A stretch of 64,000 nucleotides of DNA, taken from assembly GCA_032622095.1 (NCBI GenBank), contig CP136067.1:45119549-45183548 (forward strand). Reading direction: 5' to 3'. Below the pieces are notes generated by a model. The model searched no databases. It worked only from the letters and a program-made list of their open reading frames with translations, and had not been told where the DNA came from. This DNA is from Siphonodentalium dalli. Its lineage: Eukaryota > Mollusca > Scaphopoda > Gadilida > Siphonodentaliidae. The position numbers were made by a program, and so were the translations under genes. Shown here piece by piece: positions 10,741-21,409 of this stretch (positions within the stretch are counted from its first letter, which is position 1; each line of letters opens with the position of its first letter).

Positions 10741-11488
10741 TTCTACGTTATCTGAGTAAAACACTGTCCAATGGGCATAATTCACCACAAGACAAGCAGT
10801 GCTCATCGTGATCAAGTAAAGTGGCCACATTTTAGAACTGAGAATCCAGACATTAATTAGATACAAAAATTATGTGATTACCACGCTCCTGTGTGGGTCT
10901 TAGGCATGACGATAATCGGCAAGATACCACGAAACTGCACATGTCCCAGAACAGACCCGACAGATTTCTCCGATTATTCTGATGCACTTCCGGATGTGTT
11001 TTCAAAACCGAAATCCTACTTCTGGTGTGGAATTTTGCAAGTCTCCCGAATCTAATGCCACCAAAATTTTATGGAGAAACCAAACAAGTATTCTACAAAA
11101 AGCTATGTGTTTGTCCCAAAACGTTGTCCCTTGATCAAGAATCATTACACGAACGCGAGCCTAAAATGTGTTGCCACTTTTCCCCTTGGCGTCAGTTGTA
11201 TATCATATCTGTCGCAACGTGAACGGAGACTTCCATGGTAACAATAAAAATATATGTTTACTGAGTACTCGTGAAATTCTCACGGAAATAAACAGTTGAA
11301 ACGCAGGATTTTGTACTATATATGTATTCACCGCCATTTCTCTAACGCAGAACACTAAAATAAGGTATGCATTGACTGAATATTAACCAGCTAATAAATA
11401 TTAACCAGCTGATAAAAACGTAAGCGTGTTCATAAACTAGTTTGGTTGACGATATTCAATTTGTTTATCACATGATGAACGCGAAATA
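10741..11488. other. Stretch without recognised gene
   Basis: No domain, splice-supported frame or strong repeat was recognised. A tandem AATATTAACCAGCT(A/G)ATAA pair lies near 11,379-11,415. Confidence 0.4.
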
Positions 11489-11519
11489 GTCATTACACTA
11501 ACGCGTCATTACACTAACG
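11489..11519 (+). repeat. GTCATTACACTAACG motif, two copies
   Basis: Two direct copies of GTCATTACACTAACG at 11,489-11,503 and 11,505-11,519. Three more direct copies lie at 13,245-13,298 and an inverted copy at 13,631-13,645. The distribution suggests the ends of a mobile element, but its boundaries could not be fixed. Confidence 0.6.
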
Positions 11520-11639
11520 TTGTTTGCCCTAATTTAATGACGCTGTAGTCCAGGCGCTTCGTGTAACAATTGTGCAAAATGTGATACAACCATGACACTT
11601 GGCATATATTTTCCTCATGTACTACTGATCATTTTTCAG

Positions 11640-11975
11640 ATATGGAGGCAATGGCAGCAGGTCCTTCCATAGCAAATGTTGCTAGGCAACTACCCAACAT
11701 CGAATAAAAGCACACATATGACTAATATTATGGCAGTTGTAACAAACTAAAATATGCCATGTATCAGTTTATGGTGAAAACAATTATAATAGTTGTTGTT
11801 AGTGTGGATCTGACAGGAAAATTACAATATTTCTTACTTACAGGGGTGGTAGCGGTTGCTTGGGAAATACCCGAAATAGAAAAATGTACATATGACTGCT
11901 ATTATGGCAATTTTAACAAACTAAACTGCACCATGTAGCAATTTGTTGATGAAAACAATTATTTTTCTTTCCACA
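11640..11975. repeat. Degenerate tandem repeat, about 176-bp period
   Basis: Two diverged units share ACATATGACT, ATTATGGCA and TAACAAACTAAA in the same order, offset by about 176 bases (11,713 versus 11,889). Non-coding. Confidence 0.55.
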
Positions 11976-12129
11976 AAGGCATCGTCTAGATACTTTTCTG
12001 GGTCCATGGCGTAGATCATGTATACGTCTATGATGGGAAGGTTGGAGTGTCTCCCCAATTATGCATCCAGTTGTTCCCTTTCATCACCAGAGCTTTGTTT
12101 GAGAGGGGAGGGGTGGACGCTCAAAATAT

Positions 12130-12850
12130 CTTTAGCAAATTAAGGGAAAAGGCAAACGACATGAAGTAACTCTCGCGAACACTCAGAAGTCTAGAACGTG
12201 AAACCCTGCTCACCTTTATGGGATTAATGAAATTTAAGATCCTCGGACCGCACTAACTGTCCTTGTGCACGTAGCGGACACTGACTCGATTTCGGTTCTT
12301 TCGTCACTTTTAACTCAATCTCCTCCTATTCACGAACTAGAGACTCGAAATTGATGCTGAGAGGTTCTAACGTCGCCCACCAGAGCATTGCATTTTCACA
12401 AATTGTCCCGAGGAGCCCCGCTACATGCAGTTAGCTATACGCAACAATGGCGCATTATCGCTTACAGTGCACTTTAAGCTTATATCTTTTTCCTGCATAG
12501 AAACTCAAGTTGACGCTTCATATATGGTCTGAAATCGCTGTCAGAGCATTGAATTTAACAAACAACAAAAAAGGAAGGCCCACCCCGGGCCCCTAATTTC
12601 GCGCAACATGCACTGACGCAATTTTGCTTCATTGAAAACTTAAATTGATTGCATTTTCAATGAACTATAGAACATCGAAATTGACATTGATGGGCTCCAT
12701 AATCGTATTAAAGCAGTGAATTTTCACAAAGTTCCCCGATGGAGGCCGCCCAGGAATTTAGCTTAAATTATATAATTGGCACCTTAAACTGATCGTTGTT
12801 TCTCTTAATTAAAGACTGGAAATTGAGGCCCGGAATCGTTCTCGGTGCAC
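12130..12850. repeat. Degenerate tandem repeat, about 165-bp period
   Basis: The block AGAGCATTG...TTTTCACAAA...CCCC(G/A) recurs near 12,383, 12,544 and 12,710, with a shared 'ACTCGAAATTGA'-like word between. Old intergenic tandem repeat with no gene. Confidence 0.55.
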
Positions 12851-13244
12851 TAAGTATGTACATAATTTCCCGGGGGAGCTGACATGAGCAGCGGACACAT
12901 GGGGGGGCCACACGCACAACCTCTTATGCGCATTCGGCATCACATTCGTAACCGTTCGCCATAAAAGCTGACCACGGGATAACCCAAGCCTTCTATTGAT
13001 GGTCATTGGTCGCCGCGCTGTAAGTAGACCGTATCGACCACTGACCATCAGTAGAAGGATCGGATCAGCTACGAGCTTGCTGCACATCTGCTAGCATTAT
13101 ACCTCTATGTTCATCAAAATGTCCACATTTACCCAAAAAAACATATATCTATGGCTATAATATGTATCGTATAATATGTGTATGCACCATTGGGGTCGCA
13201 TGGGAATTTCATCAGCCATCTACTGTCCAACAGGAGGATATAAC

Positions 13245-13645
13245 GTCATTACACTAACGGTGCGTCATTACACTAACAAAATCGTCATTACACTAACGCA
13301 AATGATTATCAGCTGAGATATCCGAGATATATAACACAATGAATATCCCATTCCATCGATGTATTCTTCGTGGGTGTTTAATAGAATATGAATCATTATT
13401 CCCCATGAAAGTGGTTATGTCGGAGAATATAGAAGAAGTGTTACGAAGAATGTGTGAAAAAATACACATGTTTGTGTCTCGAAAATTCAGATGAAGCTTT
13501 TATTTTCAGAACTAGAACCTCCACGGCACTCCAATAATCGCGAAGTTGCCAAGGAACGCGAATCATCATAAGATATGGCCATAGCTTTGTAACTATACAT
13601 GTGGTTCCTGCTTGAAATGAAGATAAAGTGCGTTAGTGTAATGAC
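13245..13645. repeat. Region bounded by inverted GTCATTACACTAACG motifs
   Basis: Three direct motif copies at 13,245-13,259, 13,264-13,278 (last base changed) and 13,284-13,298 face one inverted copy at 13,631-13,645. It may be a small element with multi-copy ends. No protein or target duplication was identified. Confidence 0.45.
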
Positions 13646-13745
13646 GTTTCTGGTTTACGCTAACGGTTTAAAAGAGACAAAATGAAAAAAAAAAATCAGC
13701 GTATAATTTTTACCAACCACATTCCTCGAATATTTCTCACTAATT

Positions 13746-14470
13746 ATCCCCCGCCAAATTGAAAATTTGCGGGGGATATAGGAATGGGTTCCGTCCGTCC
13801 GTCTCGAATATGAGTTCACTTGACCGTTACCTAGAATGAGTTCGCAAGCCAGATTCGGCCGGATATTTTTACCGGAGTTATTGGACTTTGTTTATTATTT
13901 TTGTCGAATTTACCAAATAGCAAATAGGCGACGTCACAGGGCTCATTTCCACAAATCTCAACGGATTTCAAAGATATTTGGTATATGAGTTCACCTGACC
14001 ATTACCTATAATGAGTTCGCAAGCCAGGTCCGGTCGGATATTTTTACCGGAGTTATTGGACTTCGTTTATTATTTTTGTCGAATTTACCAAATAGCAAAT
14101 AGACGACGTCACAGGGCTCATTTCCACAAATCTCAACGGATTTCAAAGATATTTGGTATATGAGTTCACTTGACCAGTATCTAGAACGATTCGCAAACCA
14201 GGTCCGGTCGGATATTTTAAGCGGACTTATTGGACTTTGTTTATTTTTTTGTGTGCAAATGGACGACGTCACAGAGCTCATTTCCACAAATGTCAACGGA
14301 TTTCAAAGATTTTTGGTATATGAGTTCACATGACCAGTATCTAGAACGAGTTCGCCGCAAACCAGGTCCGGCCGGATATTTTCAGCAGAGTTGTTGGACT
14401 TTCTTTATTATTTTTGGTGCAAATGGACGACGTCACATGGCCAATTTCCACAAATGTCATTACCTAAAAT
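13746..14470 (+). repeat. Tandem repeat with 175/175/160-bp units
   Basis: A short hairpin (CCCCCGC...GCGGGGG, about 13,748-13,776) precedes four units that begin TGAGTTCAC(T/C) at 13,811, 13,986, 14,161 and 14,321. Each unit carries GAGTTCGCAAGCCAGG, a CCGGATATTTT block, GACGTCACAG and TTTCCACAAAT. A diverged relative is at 48,420-48,790. Open frames across the units are repeat by-products. Confidence 0.75.
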
Positions 14471-14759
14471 GAGCTCGCAAGCCAGGCTTTTTGACAAAAT
14501 CCCACCTCTTGTTTAGCACATACTGAGAACGCAAACATTATTGAGAATGTACTTCCCCAACTACACAATTCGGCGGGGCATACCGCCGTCTGCGACTGCT
14601 TGTTACACATAATATGCCCTCGCTATCATACACAGAGAACGAAGATTGCAGTTCTGATGTACCGGGATACCCAAATTGCTCAGTTACCGTGGAATCAGCC
14701 GTTACACTGTTACCGATTTCAAAATTTAAAAGAAAAATAAAATATTTTCGTGTGAAGTT

Positions 14760-15050
14760 GGTTAGGCGTTCGGCGTTCAACTTAAAAAATTTCGACCCAA
14801 AAATAAATTTTCAGTTTTTCGAGTGAAATGTCCTATTTTGACCCAATTCGTGCTCCGCCACACGAATCTGGTCAAAATTCCACCGTTTCCCCCTTTTTCC
14901 AGACCCCCGCTGGATTTCGATTTGACGATTTGTGTGCTATATAAAAATTATAGGGCGCTATATACAAGCCGTGTTTATCGGCCGATTGGCTCCAAATTTG
15001 GCGTGGACATGTGTCCCGGCTACGATTCACCGTGACCAAATACCCCCTAA
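14760..15050. repeat. Dispersed repeat family III (copy 3)
   Basis: Combines the TTTTTCGAGTGAAA and GGTCAAAATTCCA blocks seen at 5645-5720 with the GGGCGCTATATACAAGCCGT block seen at 10,450. It therefore links the two other copies. Non-coding. Confidence 0.6.
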
Positions 15051-15593
15051 TGCTGGTGTATAGTGCAGATACAATGGTCTCGTTACCACATATTTTCTGT
15101 AACTGATATGTATATATGCTCTTCATACTTGGAGGTCAATAAACAATAATAATAATGATATCTATGGGCGTAGCAATAGCGTAGAGATTCATGGCATGAT
15201 ATACATCTCTGAGTGACCTGTATACGATGATTTCGTACTTAAACTGGGTGTCAGGTACTAATTAATGCAACCAGAAAAAATAAATTCAAAAATAATCATT
15301 GTAAGCATTGTATATATGTTACAGTAAATCAGTGAAATTAGTAATTACGCGAAATCCCTAGGAATTACATGAAACCACTAAACATGGTCCGTGGTTACAC
15401 GAAATTACTGAATGTGTCAGGGATTTCATGAAATCACTAAAAGTGGCTAGGGATTACGCGTAATCACTGAAATTTGTTAATTGATTTTACACATTCTAAC
15501 TGGTCAGATTTCAGTAAATAAGTGTAATGGATATTAAGAGTCACATTTGCTACTTTACACAATATAAGTCTATACATTCATCTTCATTCAGAA

Positions 15594-16369
15594 ATGGCGT
15601 CCGATAACAAGGAGGAGAGGTTTACAAATGAATTGTTTATGCAATATGAGCTGTGCAGTAAAAATCTCTTTCAGAAATCGGAATATTCTAAAGTTATTAC
15701 TCAACTGAAATTAGCTAGTGAAAATTCTAAAACCAAGGATCGGAACGCTTACTATTTGCTGAGCAAGTAAGTAAATTTTATAGTTAATTTTTTTTGTAGT
15801 CCTTATTGCACATTGATAGCTACATGTAATTGCAGATTACTAACAACATAATTATGTTTTGTTTTTAATATAAAAGTTAATAATTCGAATAATAGTTATT
15901 GTATAATTTTTAATATTATGTTTGTCATTACAGATATGAAATCATGCAGTGCGGTGATGTCGAGAAACTGATCAAACGACGTAACAACCCTGAGGAACCT
16001 ATTCTATATTTCGTCACAATGGAAGAAACGTTTGATGTCATTCAACGAGCACACATCGCTACTGGTCATGGCGGCCGCGACAGAATGATAAAAGAATTAC
16101 AGAAAAAATACGCAAACATCTCAACAAAAGCTCTAGAGCTCTTCAAATCGTTGTGTGTGGAGTGCCAGAAAAAGAGGGTTCGGCCGAATACGAAAGGGGT
16201 GGTGGATCGACCAATTCTGACGAAAGAGTTTACGAGTAGATGTCAAGTGGATTTGATTGATATGCAATCCCTAGCAGTCTCCGACTATAAGTGGATAATG
16301 GTGTATCAAGACCACCTCACCAAATTCTGTATACTGATAAACAGGAACATTGATGATGATTTGTCTTAG
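15594..16369 (+). CDS. Truncated KRBA2/Ginger-like integrase, two exons
   Basis: Exon 1 is 15,594-15,766 (starts MASDNKEERF), then a 167-bp intron with GTAAGT donor and TTTGTCATTACAG acceptor, then exon 2 at 15,934-16,369. The joined frame is 202 residues. It carries an N-terminal helical segment ending LLSKYEIMQ, as in KRAB-A-domain-containing protein 2-like integrases. Next comes an HHCC zinc-binding domain (H-x4-H in AHIATGH, then CVEC), and then the start of the integrase core with its first Asp (QVDLIDMQ) and the segment YQDHLTKFCIL. The protein stops after a short new tail (INRNIDDDLS), so the second Asp and the Glu of the catalytic triad are missing and it cannot cut or join DNA. It may still bind transposon ends and act as a repressor. 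That is inference, by analogy with the KP derivative of the P element. Confidence 0.78.
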
Positions 16370-16439
16370 CATCAAACATCTTATTGTATAAATGTTTGTA
16401 ATATGACTATAATTTTTATGTATTTCATAACTTGTTTGC

Positions 16440-16445
16440 AATAAA
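16440..16445 (+). terminator. AATAAA polyadenylation signal
   Basis: AATAAA lies about 70 bases after the integrase stop and inside the transposon, so the short gene appears to be a complete transcription unit. Confidence 0.55.
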
Positions 16446-16683
16446 AGAATTTAAACTTTAACTTGGTTGTCCTTCAGTAATTTCATGAAATCCCTGGTGC
16501 CTAAAATCAGTAATTACGCGAAATCCCTGAATTTTCTAGTAATTTCATGAAATCCCTACTCAGATCAGGGATTTCATGAATTTACTAAACGATTCAGGGA
16601 TTTCGCGTAATTACTAATTTCACTGATTTACTGTAACATATATATATTCACATGTCCTCTTGCCATCATCCATACATTCTATA

Positions 16684-16824
16684 TGTTATTAATTGGTTGT
16701 TTCCATATTGGCTGAGTTATGAGGCCGAGGTCTGTCGTATTGGCCTGAGGCCGCAGGCGGAAGGCTAATACGACAGACCGAGGCCTCATAACTCGGTCAA
16801 TGTGGAAACAACCAATTAATAAGT
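16684..16824. mobile_element. Hairpin MITE, about 140 bp
   Basis: TTATTAATTGGTTGTTTCC at the left is matched by GGAAACAACCAATTAATAA at the right. The arms continue through GAGTTATGAGGCC and GGTCTGTCGTATT to a GC-rich loop (about 16,744-16,764). It is a near-perfect palindrome without coding capacity. Confidence 0.75.
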
Positions 16825-17154
16825 ATTTTATTAATTAGCAACAATGTAATAATTGTTTCATTTGATGAATATATTAACATAGGATATACCATTGTGTGTT
16901 TTATTAAATTAACAATTATTCCAGCAATTTTTATTCTTGTGAACTTTCTGAAGAACTTGCAGCGATTTCACAGTACTGTCAGTTTCCACTGGGAATGATA
17001 TTGATACGGATACATGTAGTTCATCCACGTACATGTATATTTACTTCCAAAAACAGTGACTGCCCGTAAGTCATCCGACATCAACTGCAATATATCTTCC
17101 GTCGACCCAATATTCTTTGCCGATCGAGCTAATTACGTATGACGTCATTTACGT

Positions 17155-17290
17155 CAACTTGACTTATTGGCCGTGTTTTCTACTTATTGGCCAACTTTTT
17201 GTTACTTATTGGCCGCGTTTTCTACTTATTGGCCGACTTTTTGTTACTTATGACGCGGGCAGCGTTCTACTTATTGCGGCCGATAACCTA
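17155..17290 (+). repeat. TACTTATTGGCC minisatellite
   Basis: About five copies of (T)ACTTATTGGCCG alternate with CGTTTTC and ACTTTTTGT spacers. Short tandem repeat. Confidence 0.65.
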
Positions 17291-17624
17291 TAGATAATTA
17301 ATAAATATATATATACGTGGGAGATGGTAGTAATAAGTTCTTAGCCAAATACGTTTATGCTATGCATGGATATACATGTGGCATTGTTAAAGAGCTGCAC
17401 GGAGCATTTCACTTGTAGCCTATATGATCAAATGAGAATAGACTAAAGTAATGTTTTCATTAATTTTATATCCGACCTTGACAGTGCACAAAAGTAATTC
17501 TTATACATGTATGCGAATTTTATACAACCACGCTCGTCGGATTCATTCAAAGTTCTATATCGGTGATGAATTCCTAGAATTAAGGACTAAATGTGTGCAA
17601 TTGTACATATATCAGTCTTTGTGT

Positions 17625-17985
17625 TTTCTCAGCCTATTCTCGTGCAAATAAGCACAATGCGGGCTTATTTTATAATTGTGCGAATTAAGTTCATATTGGC
17701 ACTATTTGAAAACTCAAATACGCTATATATGGGCCTAAACGATGGGTATTAAAACAGCCATATATGGGAGTATTTCAATATGAAATAAGCCCGCATTGTG
17801 CTTCTTTTCACGAGAACAGGCTGGACAATAACACGAATAAACCAACACACGACGTGTAGGCGCTTTCTGATGTGTTTTCATGGTGACCCGCGCCATCCAA
17901 CACAATAGCAGGTATAAGTCCACCGTGGGCTTATTTCAGAATCAATTAAGTCCAATATGAACCAATGTGAATATTTAGGTCCAAT
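17625..17985. mobile_element. Palindromic element of the AATAAGCCC family
   Basis: Left arm CAGCCTATTCTCGTGCAAAT, then GCACAATGCGGGCTTATTT; the right arm carries AAATAAGCCCGCATTGTGC then CACGAGAACAGGCTG, ending near 17,825. A related tail with AGTCCAATATGAACC follows to 17,985. Non-coding. Confidence 0.65.
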
Positions 17986-18477
17986 TGAAAGTTGATTTTC
18001 TGAAACGGTACGATCGGTGAGGGTTGTTGGGTTTTCGGTAACAGTAGTTGAATGCAAACGACACCTTTCGCACAATGAACTACTACTGATATGAATAGCT
18101 TAGAGTAGTTAATATTTTTTCGGAATTGACTACGTTATTGTCAATATCGTACGCCTTGTTAGTAAACAAATGCCAAATTATGACACGGCAAAACACTCAA
18201 CACATGCAGGGGAGACCTCCACTAAATGTACTTTTGTTAAAATTCACTCCATATTATTTACAACATACCAATATAGCGCTCGCTAATCATCGTCACTCAA
18301 GATTTCAGTGTTTAATGGGTCACCGTGATTACTCTCCCCAAAAAAATCGCCACGTGTTTTGCTTTTCGCACACTCGTTACGTGCTGTATATAAACAAATA
18401 CTCGGCTCACACAAAGTGTGTTTTGTGGGTAATATCGCATTCTTACTATCATCATACTATACTATTAGTATATTTTT

Positions 18478-18765
18478 CAGGGGGGGGGGGGGCGGAAAAA
18501 AACTGCGGGACACAACGTACATGGGGGTGGGGGGTACCTAGGCGTAAAAAATTTACACGTAAATTTTTTCCTTATTCATGGATAGGATAGGATAATTTTA
18601 TTTACAATACAATTACAAATAAATATAATATTAATAGACTATACATGTATATTGCTAGGGGTGATATAGTCATGGCTGACTGTCTTCCTATCACCCCTCA
18701 TTTAGGGGGGGGTTGTCGGAAAAAATTTGCATGTAATTTTTTCCGGCCCCCCCCCCCCCCCTTGT
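18478..18765. repeat. Inverted poly-G / poly-C region
   Basis: A run of 14 Gs near 18,480-18,494 is followed by GGCGGAAAAAA. At the far end, ATTTTTTCCGGC precedes a run of Cs near 18,746-18,762. The two sides are roughly inverted copies that also share AAATTT-rich words. The LINE fragment sits between them. The G runs could form G-quadruplexes. Confidence 0.6.
18583..18703 (-). mobile_element. Truncated LINE 3' end, second copy
   Basis: Minus-strand 3' end of the same family as 5985-9560. It shares the (TATCC)n-like tail, AATAAAAT, and the two-part hairpin (outer stem 18,658-18,666 with 18,689-18,697; inner stem 18,668-18,672 with 18,677-18,681). Only about 120 bases are present, as expected of an insertion aborted early in reverse transcription. 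Confidence 0.7.
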
Positions 18766-18958
18766 ATTTTTGGGGAAATTCATAATTTGGTAACATTTAA
18801 TTCTAAATTATAACCTACAACCGAGGCCAATAATAATCTTGACCACCGATAGGCTTCAATCATAATAACCTCTTACCGTGTAGTCCCATTCGATCGCCAC
18901 AACGAAGTGTTTCACATCACTTTAAATGCGAATGAACTGACAACAAACGCTCTAAATT

Positions 18959-19205
18959 CGACGGGAGCTATACTGGTGCAGCATTAAACATCCTGTGTGT
19001 GCCAGTGATATATGTGAGTCTCGCATATAGTGAGCCTCGCATATATAAGAGAATGAACTGGATTACAAGGTCAAGGTAATATTGTTAGCCAATGTTAGGC
19101 AATGCAAACTCTTATCCTGTATATGCGAGGCTCCCTATATATGGGAGTCTCGCGTATATAAGATAATGCATTGGTACATGGTTTTCGCAAAATTTCAGGA
19201 AGTTC
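18959..19205. mobile_element. Twin-hairpin element, diverged copy
   Basis: Starts with GACGGGAGCTATACTGGTGC and holds two imperfect hairpins with CTCGCATATATAAGAGAATG and GCGAGGCTCCCTATATATGG words. It ends near GGTACATGGTTTTCGC. The same order is seen at 58,085-58,328. It has the hairpin module of the 392-bp element at 19,616 but different flanks. Confidence 0.65.
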
Positions 19206-19615
19206 CAATCATGGAAGGGATAAGTCTTTCTATGGATCGTTAAGTCCGTCTACACGAATTTCACGTATTTATCAACCTGTTTTCCTCTGGAAGTGCGGAA
19301 ACTAGATGTATAAAAAGCGTGTACAATTTCAGACTTCAAACGGCCGCGGAGATTTCTAATAATCAGGTTGTCACAGACTAAAGTGCTAAAGCACTGTGTA
19401 GTGCGAATCAGAAAAAAAAGTCTTAATTTCTCGGCTACAATTTTTTTATATATTCAAATTGGACCTGTCACCATAATTAACTTGACGAGTCGTGCGTAGG
19501 ATGATTGGAAATACCCACAACTAGTGTGTGGGTAGTGGACCTTTATATCTGTGGGTGCATATATACTGGGGTAACTGCATTGGATCACACAATAGTACAT
19601 AGGCAGCCATTTTAA

Positions 19616-20007
19616 CCCTTTACCCAACAAACCGGCCACAACCGGCCAAATAAAGCTTCAACAGCCTAAAATATCTTCGGTCGGTCTCAATAGAACCATA
19701 CAAATATGGATATCATTGGAACCGGCTCCTTGACCACATTGTGATAGTTACAGTTATGCCCTGTGCCAATGCATTCTCTTATATATGCGAGTCGACCATA
19801 GGTCGCCTCGCATATATAAGAGAATGCATTGGCCTAAAAAAAATCTTTTTTTAACACTTTTTACCATTTTTTCTTACATTCTTTAACAATTTTATAAATT
19901 TGAATGTGTTAAGCCAATGCATCCTCTTATATATGCGAGGCGACCTATGGTCGACTCGCATATATAAGAGAATGCATTGGCACAGGGCCCTTCTGTTGGG
20001 TAAAGGG
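19616..20007. mobile_element. piggyBac-type MITE with twin hairpins (copy 1)
   Basis: TTAA flanks both sides (19,612-19,615 and 20,008-20,011). The ends are 14-bp inverted repeats, CCCTTTACCCAACA. TTAA duplication with CCC-starting ends is the hallmark of piggyBac elements. Inside are two 69-bp near-perfect palindromes at 19,765-19,833 and 19,913-19,981, starting GCCAATGCATTCTCTTATAT. The second is the reverse complement of the first, apart from a base or two. Length is 392 bp. A copy of exactly equal length lies inverted at 46,124-46,515. Confidence 0.88.
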
Positions 20008-20011
20008 TTAA

Positions 20012-21409
20012 TGCCCCTCCCGGAAAAGATTCGAGGCATTGGTCGAGGGGTCGGTCTATATATCCGAACATTCCGCCTTGTAACTCGGGTACCGGATCTG
20101 GTTGTCTTTTGTTTGACGATAGCGCATGCTGCTTGGTTAAAGAATACCCACATACTATACGGGTTTCGTTCATTTAATCTGACCAGAGTAATGGCCCTTG
20201 ATGGACTTGGGAATTTGCGGATTTTGTGTTAGCACCAACGTATCACCTTATACTTGTAAGCTGGGTGTGGAACAATGAAGTTTGTTGTCCTTTTGTAGTT
20301 TAGTATGGTGTTAGTCCAGCTTGGGGCGAACAAATATCCACGCATCGTCCATAATTAATTATTTCCGGAGTTACGGCCCTTGTTGGACGTAGACATTTGT
20401 GAATTTTCACTCTGTACAGACATTTTGCATTGTACCTGCAACTCCAGTATCATTACAGACTACTGGAATACAAATATACATACATTGATGAAGGATACTA
20501 CCGTGCAGCAAGTTAAATTTCCCCCATGGTTTTGTGTCATAGTTATTTCCCTTGATGCATGGACATCTGCGCAACACATTTAGCATTGTGTACTCAAGTA
20601 CCAGCAGTTGCATCGATTTGAACATTGATAGAACAATATGAGGGAAATAATACCTCCATCAAATGAGTGTTATCCATTTAGCGTTTGCATTGAGAATTTG
20701 AGACCTTACCGGGCAAAGCTCGTTTCGACTTGAGTAGATCTTTATTCGATCAACCTATTGTTATATCAGATACTTTCACTGAATAATCGTTGTTGAAACC
20801 CTTATCATCTTATGGGATATATGAATATCGTATTGTTACACTGTTGGGTCGTAAAAATTTTGTCCGGCCCGGGTATAGTGTGACTCGCTCTATAGTGTTA
20901 TACCTAACCGATCATGCTTATATATGGTCTTATCCGTCTTAAGTGTTAATAGTACCCAACACGCTTGCTTAACACACGCGCACCATAATAATAGTCTGTT
21001 GTTCGATACACACTTCAAACTATCAATATGGCCCTGCAAGATATATGTCCAATTTAAGCCTGCGTGCGGCCTTTGATCATTCACCGAATCACATGTAAAC
21101 TCGCGCGGAAAAAGATTCGCTACGCAAATTTGCATAATAACTGCATGGCGTTTCACGATTAAATGACTGGGTAAATCTGCCGAACTAAAAGTATAACCAC
21201 ATTAAATCAGAGGTGATTGAAAGGAATATGTTTTGATCTTATGTGCATGGATAAGACTGTGTTTTTAAGCAGAAAAATATTGAACTCGTTGCTGTATAAC
21301 GAAATATACTGCTTTCGAACGTTATAGTATTGCATGCTCTATACATTTACTGGAACTAACTACCAACATCCTCGTTCGATTTGGTTTTATCGTTTCAATA
21401 AAACAACAG
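20012..21409. other. Stretch without recognised gene
   Basis: Contains degenerate intergenic repeat words, such as TTCCGGAGTTACGGCCCTTG near 20,370 and AGAGTAATGGCCCTTGATGG near 20,185. The short frames show no domain. Confidence 0.4.

Larger units (their letters stand above)
15317..16638 (+). mobile_element. Ginger-like DNA transposon, internally shortened
   Basis: The ends are perfect 43-bp inverted repeats (15,317-15,359 and 16,596-16,638), starting TGTTACAGTAAATCAG and finishing in ACA. TATA abuts both sides (15,313-15,316 and 16,639-16,642), giving a probable 4-bp duplication, although the TA-rich flank weakens this. Ginger elements are known for TGT...ACA ends, short duplications and a retroviral-type integrase as transposase, which fits the encoded protein. 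Subterminal repeats related to ATTTCATGAAATCCCT occur several times at each end and may be transposase binding sites. It is only 1,322 bp, so it has lost most of the transposase. Confidence 0.88.

Noticed and set aside
18126-18590. 154-codon frame starting MTTLLSISYALLVNK
   Set aside because: No recognisable domain, and it runs through the G-run repeat; probably chance.
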